From the NCBI GenBank assembly GCA_947570515.1, contig CANOUM010000104.1, positions 1-6,150 on the forward strand: a stretch of DNA of 6,150 bases. Reading direction: 5' to 3'. Below the pieces are notes generated by a model. The model was not told the origin of the DNA. It made no database searches and was given only the letters and a program-made list of their open reading frames with translations. Position 1 is the first letter of the stretch. Each line of letters begins with the position of its first letter. Positions 1-6,150 of this stretch are shown one piece after another. Source of the DNA: an uncultured Clostridia bacterium. GTDB lineage: Bacteria; Bacillota; Clostridia; Lachnospirales; Bianqueaceae. A program made the translations under genes and the position numbers.

Positions 1-270
1 CGCTACCTTTCGATCATGAGTATTTGCCTGCCTATTTTATATATGCTGCATATTTATCGTTCTGCCCTCATGGGACTGGGCAATACCGTTATCCCCATGG
101 CCTCTGGATTTGCTGAAATGATCATGCGCATTGGCATTGCATTACTTTTACCGCTGGCCATCGGCCAGGAAGGTATATATTATGCAGAGGTCGGAGCCTG
201 GACAGGTGCTGCTCTTTTATTGATATTCTCCTACTTTTGGCAAATGAAGCATATTTCTGCCCGCGAATGA
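1..270 (+). CDS. MATE-family multidrug/Na+-type efflux transporter, C-terminal end (5' partial)
   Basis: The frame is open from the first base of the window to a TGA at 268-270, giving the last 89 residues of a protein that starts upstream. An ATG at 16 lies inside this frame but has no ribosome site and is probably internal. The segment is very hydrophobic. It reads as three membrane helices: one around MSICLPILYMLHIYRSAL, one around VIPMASGFAEMIMRIGIALLL, and one around the GAWTGAALLLIFSYFW stretch, followed by a short basic cytoplasmic tail (QMKHISARE). The pattern 'YRSALMGLGNTVIPM', then a G-rich penultimate helix and an E/GAW helix, is typical of the last helices of MATE (NorM/DinF-like) transporters. 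That family exports organic cations or drugs using Na+ or H+ gradients. The substrate cannot be told from this fragment. It is followed by a 209-base gap with its own promoter, so it is probably not part of the glt operon. Confidence 0.82.
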   Translation, partial: RYLSIMSICLPILYMLHIYRSALMGLGNTVIPMASGFAEMIMRIGIALLLPLAIGQEGIYYAEVGAWTGAALLLIFSYFWQMKHISARE

Positions 271-275
271 ATTTT

Positions 276-290
276 TATTTTCATAAAATT
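276..290 (+). promoter_or_regulatory. Candidate CodY-box-like operator
   Basis: TATTTTCATAAAATT matches 13 of 15 positions of the CodY consensus AATTTTCWGAAAATT; the mismatches are positions 1 and 9. CodY is the Bacillota repressor that senses branched-chain amino acids and GTP and controls nitrogen and amino-acid metabolism, so a site upstream of glutamate synthase would make sense. The site starts 5 bases after the MATE stop codon and lies about 110-125 bases upstream of the predicted gltB transcription start. That is far for direct repression from the main promoter. The surrounding DNA is almost pure A/T, so a chance match is quite possible. Confidence 0.3.
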
Positions 291-339
291 GCATAAATCC
301 TTGTATTTTCTTTTATTTTTCGTCGTATATTGCAACAAA

Positions 340-345
340 TATAAT
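340..345 (+). promoter_or_regulatory. Possible second -10 element (TATAAT)
   Basis: A perfect TATAAT hexamer sits in the AT-rich spacer upstream of gltB. No convincing -35 hexamer is found 16-18 bases upstream (that region reads TTTTTCGT) and there is no extended -10 TG. If used, it would start transcription near 352 and give a leader of about 130 bases, long enough to include sequence just upstream of the attenuator hairpin. It is a weaker candidate than the promoter at 365-393, because consensus -10 words are common in AT-rich DNA. Confidence 0.25.
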
Positions 346-364
346 GCCAACCTTCATTTTATTA

Positions 365-393
365 TTGACTATCCTTTGTATTCGCAGTATACT
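365..393 (+). promoter_or_regulatory. Sigma-A promoter of gltBD
   Basis: The -35 hexamer TTGACT (365-370) and the -10 hexamer TATACT (388-393) each match 5 of 6 consensus positions and are separated by exactly 17 bases. The DNA upstream is AT-rich, which favours polymerase binding. The start point is predicted at about 399-401, giving a leader of about 80 bases before the gltB start codon. This leader contains the terminator-like hairpin at 419-446, so transcripts from this promoter must read through it to express gltBD. No GltC-like or GlnR/TnrA-like (TGTNA-N7-TNACA) operator was recognised. Confidence 0.7.
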
Positions 394-409
394 GTTCAAG
401 AATGAAACA

Positions 410-425
410 AGAACAATGGCGTTCT
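410..425 (+). promoter_or_regulatory. Candidate antiterminator hairpin with ANTAR-type hexaloop
   Basis: AGAAC (410-414) pairs perfectly with GTTCT (421-425) around a six-base loop AATGGC (415-420). Loop position 1 is A and position 4 is G, the two bases conserved in hairpins bound by ANTAR antitermination proteins (NasR, AmiR, EutV class). The 3' side of this hairpin uses bases 419-425, which also form the 5' arm of the terminator-like stem, so the two structures exclude each other. This is the expected geometry for an antiterminator. Known ANTAR targets have two such hairpins. The only upstream candidate (393-409, loop AAGAAT) has a bulge, lacks G at position 4 and overlaps the predicted -10 and start site. 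The call is therefore tentative. Confidence 0.35.
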
Positions 426-458
426 GCCCTTCATAGGGTGGGACGCTTTTACTCTTTT
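419..458 (+). terminator. Leader intrinsic terminator / attenuator of gltBD
   Basis: GCGTTCTGCCCT (419-430) folds back on AGGGTGGGACGC (435-446) through a TCAT tetraloop, giving an uninterrupted 12-bp stem of nine Watson-Crick and three G-U pairs. It is followed directly by TTTTACTCTTTT (447-458). This is the layout of a Rho-independent terminator for + strand transcription only; the other strand has no T-tract after the hairpin. It lies about 20 bases after the predicted transcription start and 33 bases before the gltB start codon, so it would cut transcription before gltB unless prevented. It could also stop read-through from the MATE gene. The tract is interrupted (TTTT-ACTC-TTTT), so termination may be partial. 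Confidence 0.62.
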
Positions 459-467
459 GACAGATTT

Positions 468-474
468 AAGGAGG
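468..474 (+). promoter_or_regulatory. Ribosome binding site that fixes the gltB start
   Basis: AAGGAGG is a near-perfect Shine-Dalgarno sequence, 5 bases before the ATG at 480. It decides in favour of this start over the in-frame ATG at 402, which has no such site and would lie only about 2 bases after the predicted transcription start. Bases 468-473 can pair with CTCTTT at 452-457 (6 bp with one G-U, 10-base loop), so the site could be partly masked in the read-through transcript. Confidence 0.9.
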
Positions 475-479
475 CACAC

Positions 480-3400
480 ATGCAAACTTCTTTATATGAT
501 CCTTCATTTGAACATGATAATTGCGGCATTGGAGCCGTTGTCAATATAAAAGGACTGCAGACACATGAAACGGTGGATCAGGCGCTGCAAATTGTAGAAA
601 AACTGGAACACCGGGCCGGCAAGGACGCTGACGGCGCAACCGGCGACGGCGTAGGCATTATGCTGCAGATCTCCCATTCTTTTTTTCAGAAAGCTGCTAA
701 AGAATGCGGGATTACCCTTGGCAAGGCACGGGATTATGGCGTGGGCATGTTTTTCTTTCCGCAGGATGTGCTGCTGCGCAAGCAAGCCATGAAACTGCTT
801 GAAGTCATCTGCGAGCAGGAAGGGCTGCAGCTGCTGGGCTGGCGTGAAGTCCCTGTCAACGCTGATATTCTCGGAATGCGTGCCAAAAGCTGCATGCCTT
901 ATATTATGCAGTGCTTTATCAAACGACCTGATTCTCTGCCGCGCGGCCTCGCGTTTGATCGCCGTCTCTATCTTCTGCGCCGCGTTTTTGAGCAGTCCAA
1001 CCGAAACACCTATATCCCCAGCCTGTCCAGCCGGACAATTGTATATAAGGGCATGTTTTTAGTCCACCAGCTTCGTCATTTTTATCTGGATCTACAGGAT
1101 CCTGCGTATCAATCCGCCATTGCCATGGTGCATTCCCGTTTCTCAACCAATACGACGCCCAGCTGGGAGCGTGCGCATCCTAACCGCTTTATCTTGCACA
1201 ACGGAGAGATTAACACAATCCGCGGTAATGCTGATCGTATGCTGGCGCGCGAAGAAACCATGCAGTCCTCCATATTGAGTACTGACGATATGCAAAAAAT
1301 TCTTCCGGTTATCAGCCAGGAAGGTTCTGATTCTGCTATGCTGGATAATACTCTTGAATTTCTTGTTATGAACGGTATGCCGCTTCCGCTGGCCATCATG
1401 ATTACCATCCCGGAGCCTTGGGCTAACGATCAAAATATCAGCCGCGCAAAACGGGATCTTTATCATTATTATGCTACCATGATGGAGCCTTGGGATGGGC
1501 CCGCCTCGATCCTCTTCTCTGATGGCGATATCGTCGGCGCTGTTTTAGACCGCAACGGCCTTCGCCCCTCCCGCTATTATCTCACCGCTAACGGCTCTCT
1601 CATATTAGCGTCAGAGGTAGGCGTGCTGGATCTGCCTCCTGAAAGCATTCTGCAAAAATCTCGCCTTGAACCCGGCAAAATGCTGCTCATTGATACCGTT
1701 CATGGTAAAATCCTGAGTGACCATGATATCAAACATTCCTTTGCTGCCGCGCAGCCCTATGGAGAGTGGCTGGATGCTCATCTATATTATTTAAAAGATC
1801 TTGCTGTTCCCAACCAAAAACTCCCCGCCATTACGCCAGCGCAGCGAAGCCGTCTTTATAAAGCCTTTGGCTATACCTACGAGGAAGTTAAAACCGCTAT
1901 CCTGCCTATGGCCCAAAATGGACTGGAGGCCACTGCCGCCATGGGCACCGATATCCCACTTGCTGTTCTTTCGGAAAAACACCAGCCTCTGTTCAATTAT
2001 TTTAAGCAGCATTTCGCGCAAGTGACGAACCCTCCGCTGGATTCCATCCGCGAAGAAATTATCACAGATACCACGGTCTATATCGGCTCAGGAGGCAACC
2101 TTCTCACTGAACAGCCCGAAAATTGCAGAGCCCTGCAAATTCAAAACCCCATTCTAACTTCGCTGGATCTGCTCAAAATCAAAACCATGCAGATTGCTGG
2201 TTTTCAAACGGCTACGATTTCCCTTCTTTATTATAAGACCGCTCCGCTGAATCGGGTATTGGAACAGCTTTTCATTGCCTGCGACCGCGCCTATCGCGAC
2301 GGCGCCAACATTCTGATTCTGTCTGACCGCGGCGTAGATGAAAATCATGTTGCCATTCCCTCTTTACTTGCCGTATCTGCAGTGGAACATCATTTGATTG
2401 AAACTAAAAAACGCACCGCCGTCTCTCTCATCTTGGAGTCGGGCGAACCGCGTGATGTCCATCATTTTGCTACTCTTTTGGGCTATGGCGCTACGGCCAT
2501 TCATCCTTATCTAGCTCATGAATGCATTATTGAAATGATTGATACAGGCCTTTTGAACAAAGAATATACTGCCGCTATCGATGCTTACAATCAAGCCATC
2601 CTGCACGGCATCGTCAAAATCGCTGCCAAAATGGGCATTTCAACCATTCAGTCCTATCGCGGGGCACAGGTATTTGAAGCCATTGGCCTCAGCCAAAGCG
2701 TCATTCAGAAATACTTTACTAACACGATCAGCCGTGTAGGCGGAATTGGCCTTGAAGAAATTCAGGAAGGAGCTGAATGGTATCACAGCACTGCCTTTGA
2801 TCCGCTCGGCCTCTCTACCGATCCCGCGCTCGATGCCCCCGGCATGCACAAGCTTCGTTCCAATGCTAAGGGCGAGGATCACATGTACAGTCCCGCTGCG
2901 ATCACGCTTTTGCGCCAGTCTTGCCAGCTGGGCCGCTACGATCTCTTTAAACAGTATACTGCCCTGATCAACGACGAAAATCATCCGCATACCCTGCGGG
3001 GCCTCCTCGAATTTACTTTTGATCCTAACGGCGGCATTCCGCTTTCTGAAGTTGAGCCCGTCAGCGAAATTGTCAAACATTTCAAAACCGGCGCCATGTC
3101 ATATGGCTCTCTCTCTCAAGAAGCCCACGAATGTCTAGCTCAGGCTATGAACCAGCTAGGCGGCAAATCCAACAGTGGTGAAGGCGGCGAAGCTCCTTCG
3201 CGGCTGCACACAAATAAAAATTCTGCCATCAAGCAGGTTGCCTCCGGCCGTTTCGGCGTTACCAGCGAATACCTTGTCTCTGCAAAAGAAATTCAAATCA
3301 AGCTGGCGCAGGGCGCCAAGCCAGGCGAAGGCGGTCATCTTCCCGGCAAAAAGGTGTACCCCTGGATCGCTAAGACGCGCTATTCCACACCCGGCGTAGC

Positions 3401-4991
3401 ACTTATTTCGCCGCCGCCTCACCATGATATATATTCAATCGAAGATCTGGCTCAGCTCATCTATGATCTAAAAAACGCTAACCCGGCCGCTGATATTTCA
3501 GTCAAGCTTGTGTCTGAAGCCGGTGTAGGTACCATTGCTTCCGGCGTTGCTAAAGGAGGCGCTCAGGTCATTCTGATTTCCGGGTATGATGGCGGTACCG
3601 GCGCAGCGCCGCATAGTTCCATTCACAATGCCGGTCTGCCTTGGGAGCTTGGGCTCGCCGAGACACATCAGACTCTTCTCCAAAATGGGCTGCGCTCGCG
3701 CGTACGCCTGGAAACAGATGGCAAGCTTATGACTGGGCGTGATGTTGTCATTGCCTGCATGTTAGGTGCCGAAGAATTTGGATTTGCCACCGCCCCGCTT
3801 GTCACCATGGGCTGTGTCATGATGCGCGTATGCAATCTTGATACCTGTCCTGCCGGCATTGCTACTCAAAATCCTGATTTGCGCAAACGCTTTAAAGGTA
3901 AGCCAGAATATATCGTCAATTTTATGACCTATATTGCACAGGAAATGAGGGAGCTCATGGCAAAACTCGGAATTCGCACGATCCGTGAACTCGTCGGTCG
4001 CTCCGATCTTTTGCAGATGCGCAAGACGCAGCCTACCAAGCGGGCCGCTTCATTGGATTTATCTTCTTTGCTCTCCTCTGCGCCTGGTAACACCTGTTTT
4101 CAATCAGAAGATCAGTATGATTTTCAGCTGGAACATACGCTGGATCAAAAAATTCTTCTGCATAAACTGGCTTCTTCTTTATCTAAAGCCACTCCTAAAA
4201 CGCTCAAAGTAAAGGTCACTTCAACCGACCGTAGTTTCGGTACAACACTGGGCAGCGAGATTACCCGGCTGCATGGTAACTCCCTGCCGGAGGACACCTA
4301 TATCATTCGCTGCAGCGGAGGCGGCGGCCAATCCTTTGGCGCTTTCATTCCCAAGGGGGAAACACTTGAGCTCACCGGAGATGCTAACGATTATTTTGGA
4401 AAAGGGCTGAGCGGAGGCAAGCTCATTGTATATCCACCTCATCATAGCCTCTTCAAACCAGAGGAAAATATTATCATTGGCAATGTGGCTCTTTATGGCG
4501 CTACCAGCGGTAAAGCTTTCATCAATGGCATTGCCGGCGAAAGATTTGCCGTTCGCAATTCAGGGGCTCTTGCCGTTGTGGAAGGTGTTGGCGACCATGG
4601 CTGCGAATATATGACCGGCGGCCGCATTGTGATTCTTGGCCGCACCGGAAAGAATTTTGCGGCCGGTATGTCCGGCGGTGTTGCCTATGTCTTGGATGAG
4701 GATCATGACCTATATCTGCGCGTCAATAAAACCCTTGTCGCTGTGGAAATGCTGCAGGATTCATCTGATATCGAAGAGCTTCATCAAATACTTTTAGAAC
4801 ACGTATCTGCTACCCACTCACCTAGGGCTGAGCAAATCCTTTCAAATTTCAAAGCCTATATCGAAAAGTTTAAAAAAGTCATTCCGCATGATTATCAAAA
4901 AATGCTCCAGACCACAGCACAGCTGCGGGCACAGGGAAAAAGCCATGAGCAGGCTCAGCTGGAAGCCTTTTATGCAGTAACACAGAAATGA
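480..4991 (+). CDS. gltB: Glutamate synthase, large (alpha) subunit
   Basis: This 1503-residue subunit releases ammonia from glutamine and adds it to 2-oxoglutarate, forming two glutamates; electrons come from the GltD subunit. It is cytoplasmic. Length and domain order are those of bacterial GltB. Residues 1-14 are a short propeptide, removed to expose the nucleophile Cys15 (DNC-GIG). The class II glutaminase domain follows, with HSRFSTNT at 218-225, HNGE at 240-243 and GSDS with Asp284. The central domain includes QVTNPPLD at 514-521. The FMN/synthase domain has GAMSYGS at 871-877, SGEGGE at 899-904, AKPGEGG at 946-952 and DGGTGAAP from 1037. The 3Fe-4S cysteines are Cys1112, Cys1118 and Cys1123 in CVMMRVCNLDTC. 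A C-terminal GXGXG beta-helix domain covers roughly 1235-1450, with CSGGGGQSFGAF starting at Cys1278. All key residues are present and the frame is unbroken. The start at 480 is chosen from its Shine-Dalgarno site and the family's N-terminal length; an in-frame ATG at 402 would add 26 residues. Some Bacillota call this gene gltA. Confidence 0.97.
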   Translation: MQTSLYDPSFEHDNCGIGAVVNIKGLQTHETVDQALQIVEKLEHRAGKDADGATGDGVGIMLQISHSFFQKAAKECGITLGKARDYGVGMFFFPQDVLLRKQAMKLLEVICEQEGLQLLGWREVPVNADILGMRAKSCMPYIMQCFIKRPDSLPRGLAFDRRLYLLRRVFEQSNRNTYIPSLSSRTIVYKGMFLVHQLRHFYLDLQDPAYQSAIAMVHSRFSTNTTPSWERAHPNRFILHNGEINTIRGNADRMLAREETMQSSILSTDDMQKILPVISQEGSDSAMLDNTLEFLVMNGMPLPLAIMITIPEPWANDQNISRAKRDLYHYYATMMEPWDGPASILFSDGDIVGAVLDRNGLRPSRYYLTANGSLILASEVGVLDLPPESILQKSRLEPGKMLLIDTVHGKILSDHDIKHSFAAAQPYGEWLDAHLYYLKDLAVPNQKLPAITPAQRSRLYKAFGYTYEEVKTAILPMAQNGLEATAAMGTDIPLAVLSEKHQPLFNYFKQHFAQVTNPPLDSIREEIITDTTVYIGSGGNLLTEQPENCRALQIQNPILTSLDLLKIKTMQIAGFQTATISLLYYKTAPLNRVLEQLFIACDRAYRDGANILILSDRGVDENHVAIPSLLAVSAVEHHLIETKKRTAVSLILESGEPRDVHHFATLLGYGATAIHPYLAHECIIEMIDTGLLNKEYTAAIDAYNQAILHGIVKIAAKMGISTIQSYRGAQVFEAIGLSQSVIQKYFTNTISRVGGIGLEEIQEGAEWYHSTAFDPLGLSTDPALDAPGMHKLRSNAKGEDHMYSPAAITLLRQSCQLGRYDLFKQYTALINDENHPHTLRGLLEFTFDPNGGIPLSEVEPVSEIVKHFKTGAMSYGSLSQEAHECLAQAMNQLGGKSNSGEGGEAPSRLHTNKNSAIKQVASGRFGVTSEYLVSAKEIQIKLAQGAKPGEGGHLPGKKVYPWIAKTRYSTPGVALISPPPHHDIYSIEDLAQLIYDLKNANPAADISVKLVSEAGVGTIASGVAKGGAQVILISGYDGGTGAAPHSSIHNAGLPWELGLAETHQTLLQNGLRSRVRLETDGKLMTGRDVVIACMLGAEEFGFATAPLVTMGCVMMRVCNLDTCPAGIATQNPDLRKRFKGKPEYIVNFMTYIAQEMRELMAKLGIRTIRELVGRSDLLQMRKTQPTKRAASLDLSSLLSSAPGNTCFQSEDQYDFQLEHTLDQKILLHKLASSLSKATPKTLKVKVTSTDRSFGTTLGSEITRLHGNSLPEDTYIIRCSGGGGQSFGAFIPKGETLELTGDANDYFGKGLSGGKLIVYPPHHSLFKPEENIIIGNVALYGATSGKAFINGIAGERFAVRNSGALAVVEGVGDHGCEYMTGGRIVILGRTGKNFAAGMSGGVAYVLDEDHDLYLRVNKTLVAVEMLQDSSDIEELHQILLEHVSATHSPRAEQILSNFKAYIEKFKKVIPHDYQKMLQTTAQLRAQGKSHEQAQLEAFYAVTQK

Positions 4992-4994
4992 GGT
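4990..4994 (+). promoter_or_regulatory. gltD ribosome binding site overlapping the gltB stop codon
   Basis: GAGGT overlaps the last two bases of the gltB TGA and sits 7 bases before the gltD ATG at 5002. Ribosomes finishing gltB would be placed on the gltD initiation site. This suggests translational coupling, which fits two subunits made for one complex. Confidence 0.8.
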
Positions 4995-5001
4995 ATTGAC
5001 C

Positions 5002-6150
5002 ATGGGAAAAATAACTGGTTTTATAGACTACGCTCGTCAAGCAGATTCCTTTGCTGATCCGCTGACACGTATTCAGAATTTTGATGAATTTCATTCCTTT
5101 TTACCTAATGAAAGGCGCCGTCAGCAGGCTGCACGCTGTATGGACTGTGGCGTTCCCTTTTGCCAGTCCTGCTTACATTTAAACGGAGCTGATTCCGGCT
5201 GTCCTCTACACAATCTGATTCCGGAATGGAACGATCTTATCTATACAGGCGCTTGGGAGGCTGCTTTATCGCGGCTTTTAAAAACTGCCAGCTTCCCTGA
5301 ATTTACCGGCCGCGTTTGTCCTGCTCTTTGTGAAGCTGCCTGCACCTGCGGCGGCCTTATCGACGAGGCCGTGACTATCCGTGAAAACGAACTCGCCCTG
5401 ATCGAATATGGCTTTGCTCACCAATGGATTGTTCCTCGTCCCCCTGCATCGCGCTCGGACAAGAAAATAGCCGTCATTGGTTCCGGCCCTGCCGGCTTGG
5501 CAGCAGCAGATCTTCTCAATAGGCGCGGACATCAGGTGACGGTGTATGAAAAGGCGGATCGTCCGGGCGGATTGCTTATGTACGGTATTCCTAATATGAA
5601 GCTGGATAAACAGGTGATTGAACGAAGGGTTAATCTGATGAAAGAGGAAGGTGTGAAGTTTCTGCTTGGTATAGAGGTAGGCGTGGATGTAATGCCTTCG
5701 GCTTTGATGGAAGCATATGATGCTGTGCTTCTTTGCTGCGGCGCTCAGAATCCGAGAGATCTTCAGATCAAGGGCCGCGAAAATGTAAAGGGGGTTCATT
5801 TTGCTGTAGACTTTCTTTCTCAAACGACGAAAAGTTTACTGGATTCGAATTTGAAAGACGGTCACTATATTTCAGCACGCGATAAACATGTGATCATTGT
5901 AGGGGGCGGTGATACAGGAAATGACTGCTGTGCGACCGCCCTCCGCCATGGCTGTCAAAGCCTCATCCAGCTTGAGATGATGCCGCAGCCTCCGCTGCAG
6001 CGTCTGGCCTCCAATCCTTGGCCTGAATGGCCCCGCATTTCTAAAACAGATTATGGTCAGCAGGAAGCCATCGCCGTCTTCGGTCATGACCCCCGCATTT
6101 ATGAAACCACCGTGAAAGAACTGATATCTGATGCGAATGGGCAATTAAAA
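5002..6150 (+). CDS. gltD: Glutamate synthase, small (beta) subunit, NAD(P)H-oxidising (3' partial)
   Basis: The frame runs from ATG 5002 to the window edge without a stop, giving 383 residues of a protein usually about 480-500 long, so roughly the last 100 are missing. GltD oxidises NAD(P)H at FAD and passes electrons through iron-sulfur clusters to the FMN of GltB. The N-terminal ferredoxin-like domain carries the cysteine groups C46-x2-C49-x4-C54, C67, and C106-x3-C110-x3-C114, in the family contexts RCMDCGVPFC, GCPLHNLIPEWNDL and GRVCPALCEAAC. The FAD Rossmann motif is GSGPAGLAAA from Gly160, followed by RPGGLLMYGIPNMKLDK (187-203). The NAD(P)H motif is VGGGDTGNDC (300-309). NPWPEWPR and KTDYGQQEAIAVFG near 339-362 are strongly GltD-like. 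Cys57 replaces the glycine I would expect after CQS. The gap to gltB is 10 bases with a coupled ribosome site, so the genes form one operon. Relatives such as NfnB, the dihydropyrimidine dehydrogenase N-domain and other GltD-like oxidoreductases share the fold, but position next to gltB makes the assignment firm. Confidence 0.96.
   Translation, partial: MGKITGFIDYARQADSFADPLTRIQNFDEFHSFLPNERRRQQAARCMDCGVPFCQSCLHLNGADSGCPLHNLIPEWNDLIYTGAWEAALSRLLKTASFPEFTGRVCPALCEAACTCGGLIDEAVTIRENELALIEYGFAHQWIVPRPPASRSDKKIAVIGSGPAGLAAADLLNRRGHQVTVYEKADRPGGLLMYGIPNMKLDKQVIERRVNLMKEEGVKFLLGIEVGVDVMPSALMEAYDAVLLCCGAQNPRDLQIKGRENVKGVHFAVDFLSQTTKSLLDSNLKDGHYISARDKHVIIVGGGDTGNDCCATALRHGCQSLIQLEMMPQPPLQRLASNPWPEWPRISKTDYGQQEAIAVFGHDPRIYETTVKELISDANGQLK

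Noticed and set aside
270..290. AT-only inverted repeat AATTTT...AAAATT after the MATE stop as a terminator
   Set aside because: The stem is only 6 A-T pairs with no G-C and no proper T-tract directly after it. It is too weak for an intrinsic terminator; the right half fits a CodY-like box better.
457..462. Perfect -35 hexamer TTGACA just before gltB
   Set aside because: No -10 element lies 16-18 bases downstream; the nearest TATGAT (495-500) is 32 bases away and inside gltB. The word is better explained as the end of the attenuator T-tract and the leader.
402..479. ATG 402 as the main gltB start (1529-residue product)
   Set aside because: It has no ribosome site, and its coding stretch contains the terminator hairpin. 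ATG 480 has AAGGAGG at 5 bases and gives the usual short propeptide before Cys15.
271..479. Small RNA gene, tRNA, CRISPR or mobile element in the spacer
   Set aside because: No cloverleaf, repeated spacers, terminal inverted repeats or transposase remnants are visible. Apart from the promoter, hairpins, ribosome site and possible CodY box, the stretch is featureless AT-rich DNA.
2640..3080. 146-residue open frame on the - strand
   Set aside because: It lies opposite the gltB region between the central and FMN domains and has no family resemblance. It is explained by gltB codon bias.
5278..5823. 181-residue open frame on the - strand
   Set aside because: It lies wholly opposite gltD, whose frame is intact and conserved. 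The translated protein has no recognisable domain, so it is a shadow frame.

Overview
The window holds the end of a MATE-type membrane transporter gene followed by a glutamate synthase (GOGAT) operon, all on the + strand: MATE 3' end (1-270), a 209-base regulatory interval (271-479), gltB complete (480-4991), and gltD without its 3' end (5002-6150). GltB and GltD together form NAD(P)H-dependent glutamate synthase, which turns glutamine plus 2-oxoglutarate into two glutamates. With glutamine synthetase it is the main ammonium-assimilation route at low ammonium.

The organism is most likely a Bacillota bacterium of the Clostridia or Negativicutes type. The GltB N-terminus (DNCGIGAVVNIKG, then EHRAGKDADG), the GltD cysteine segments, the strong Shine-Dalgarno sites and the AT-rich spacer beside roughly 50% GC genes all fit this. 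I cannot name a genus from sequence alone.

The coding part is ordinary. GltB is full length (1503 aa) with its catalytic cysteine, glutaminase motifs, FMN-domain motifs and 3Fe-4S cysteines intact. GltD shows its iron-sulfur cysteines and both dinucleotide-binding motifs over the 383 residues present. A 10-base gap, with the gltD ribosome site touching the gltB stop, indicates co-transcription and probably translational coupling.

The interesting part is the gltB leader. A good sigma-A promoter (TTGACT, 17 bases, TATACT; 365-393) predicts a start near base 400. About 20 bases further on is a 12-bp hairpin with a 4-base loop followed by a T-rich tract (419-458), which looks like an intrinsic terminator between promoter and gene. 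A competing 5-bp hairpin (410-425) has a six-base loop with A at position 1 and G at position 4, the signature of RNA targets of ANTAR antitermination proteins. The usual first hairpin of such targets is not convincing here. A pyrimidine stretch in the T-tract can also pair with the gltB ribosome site. Together these suggest that gltBD is controlled by attenuation. A 13/15 match to the CodY box lies further upstream. These regulatory readings are inference from sequence and need RNA-level tests.
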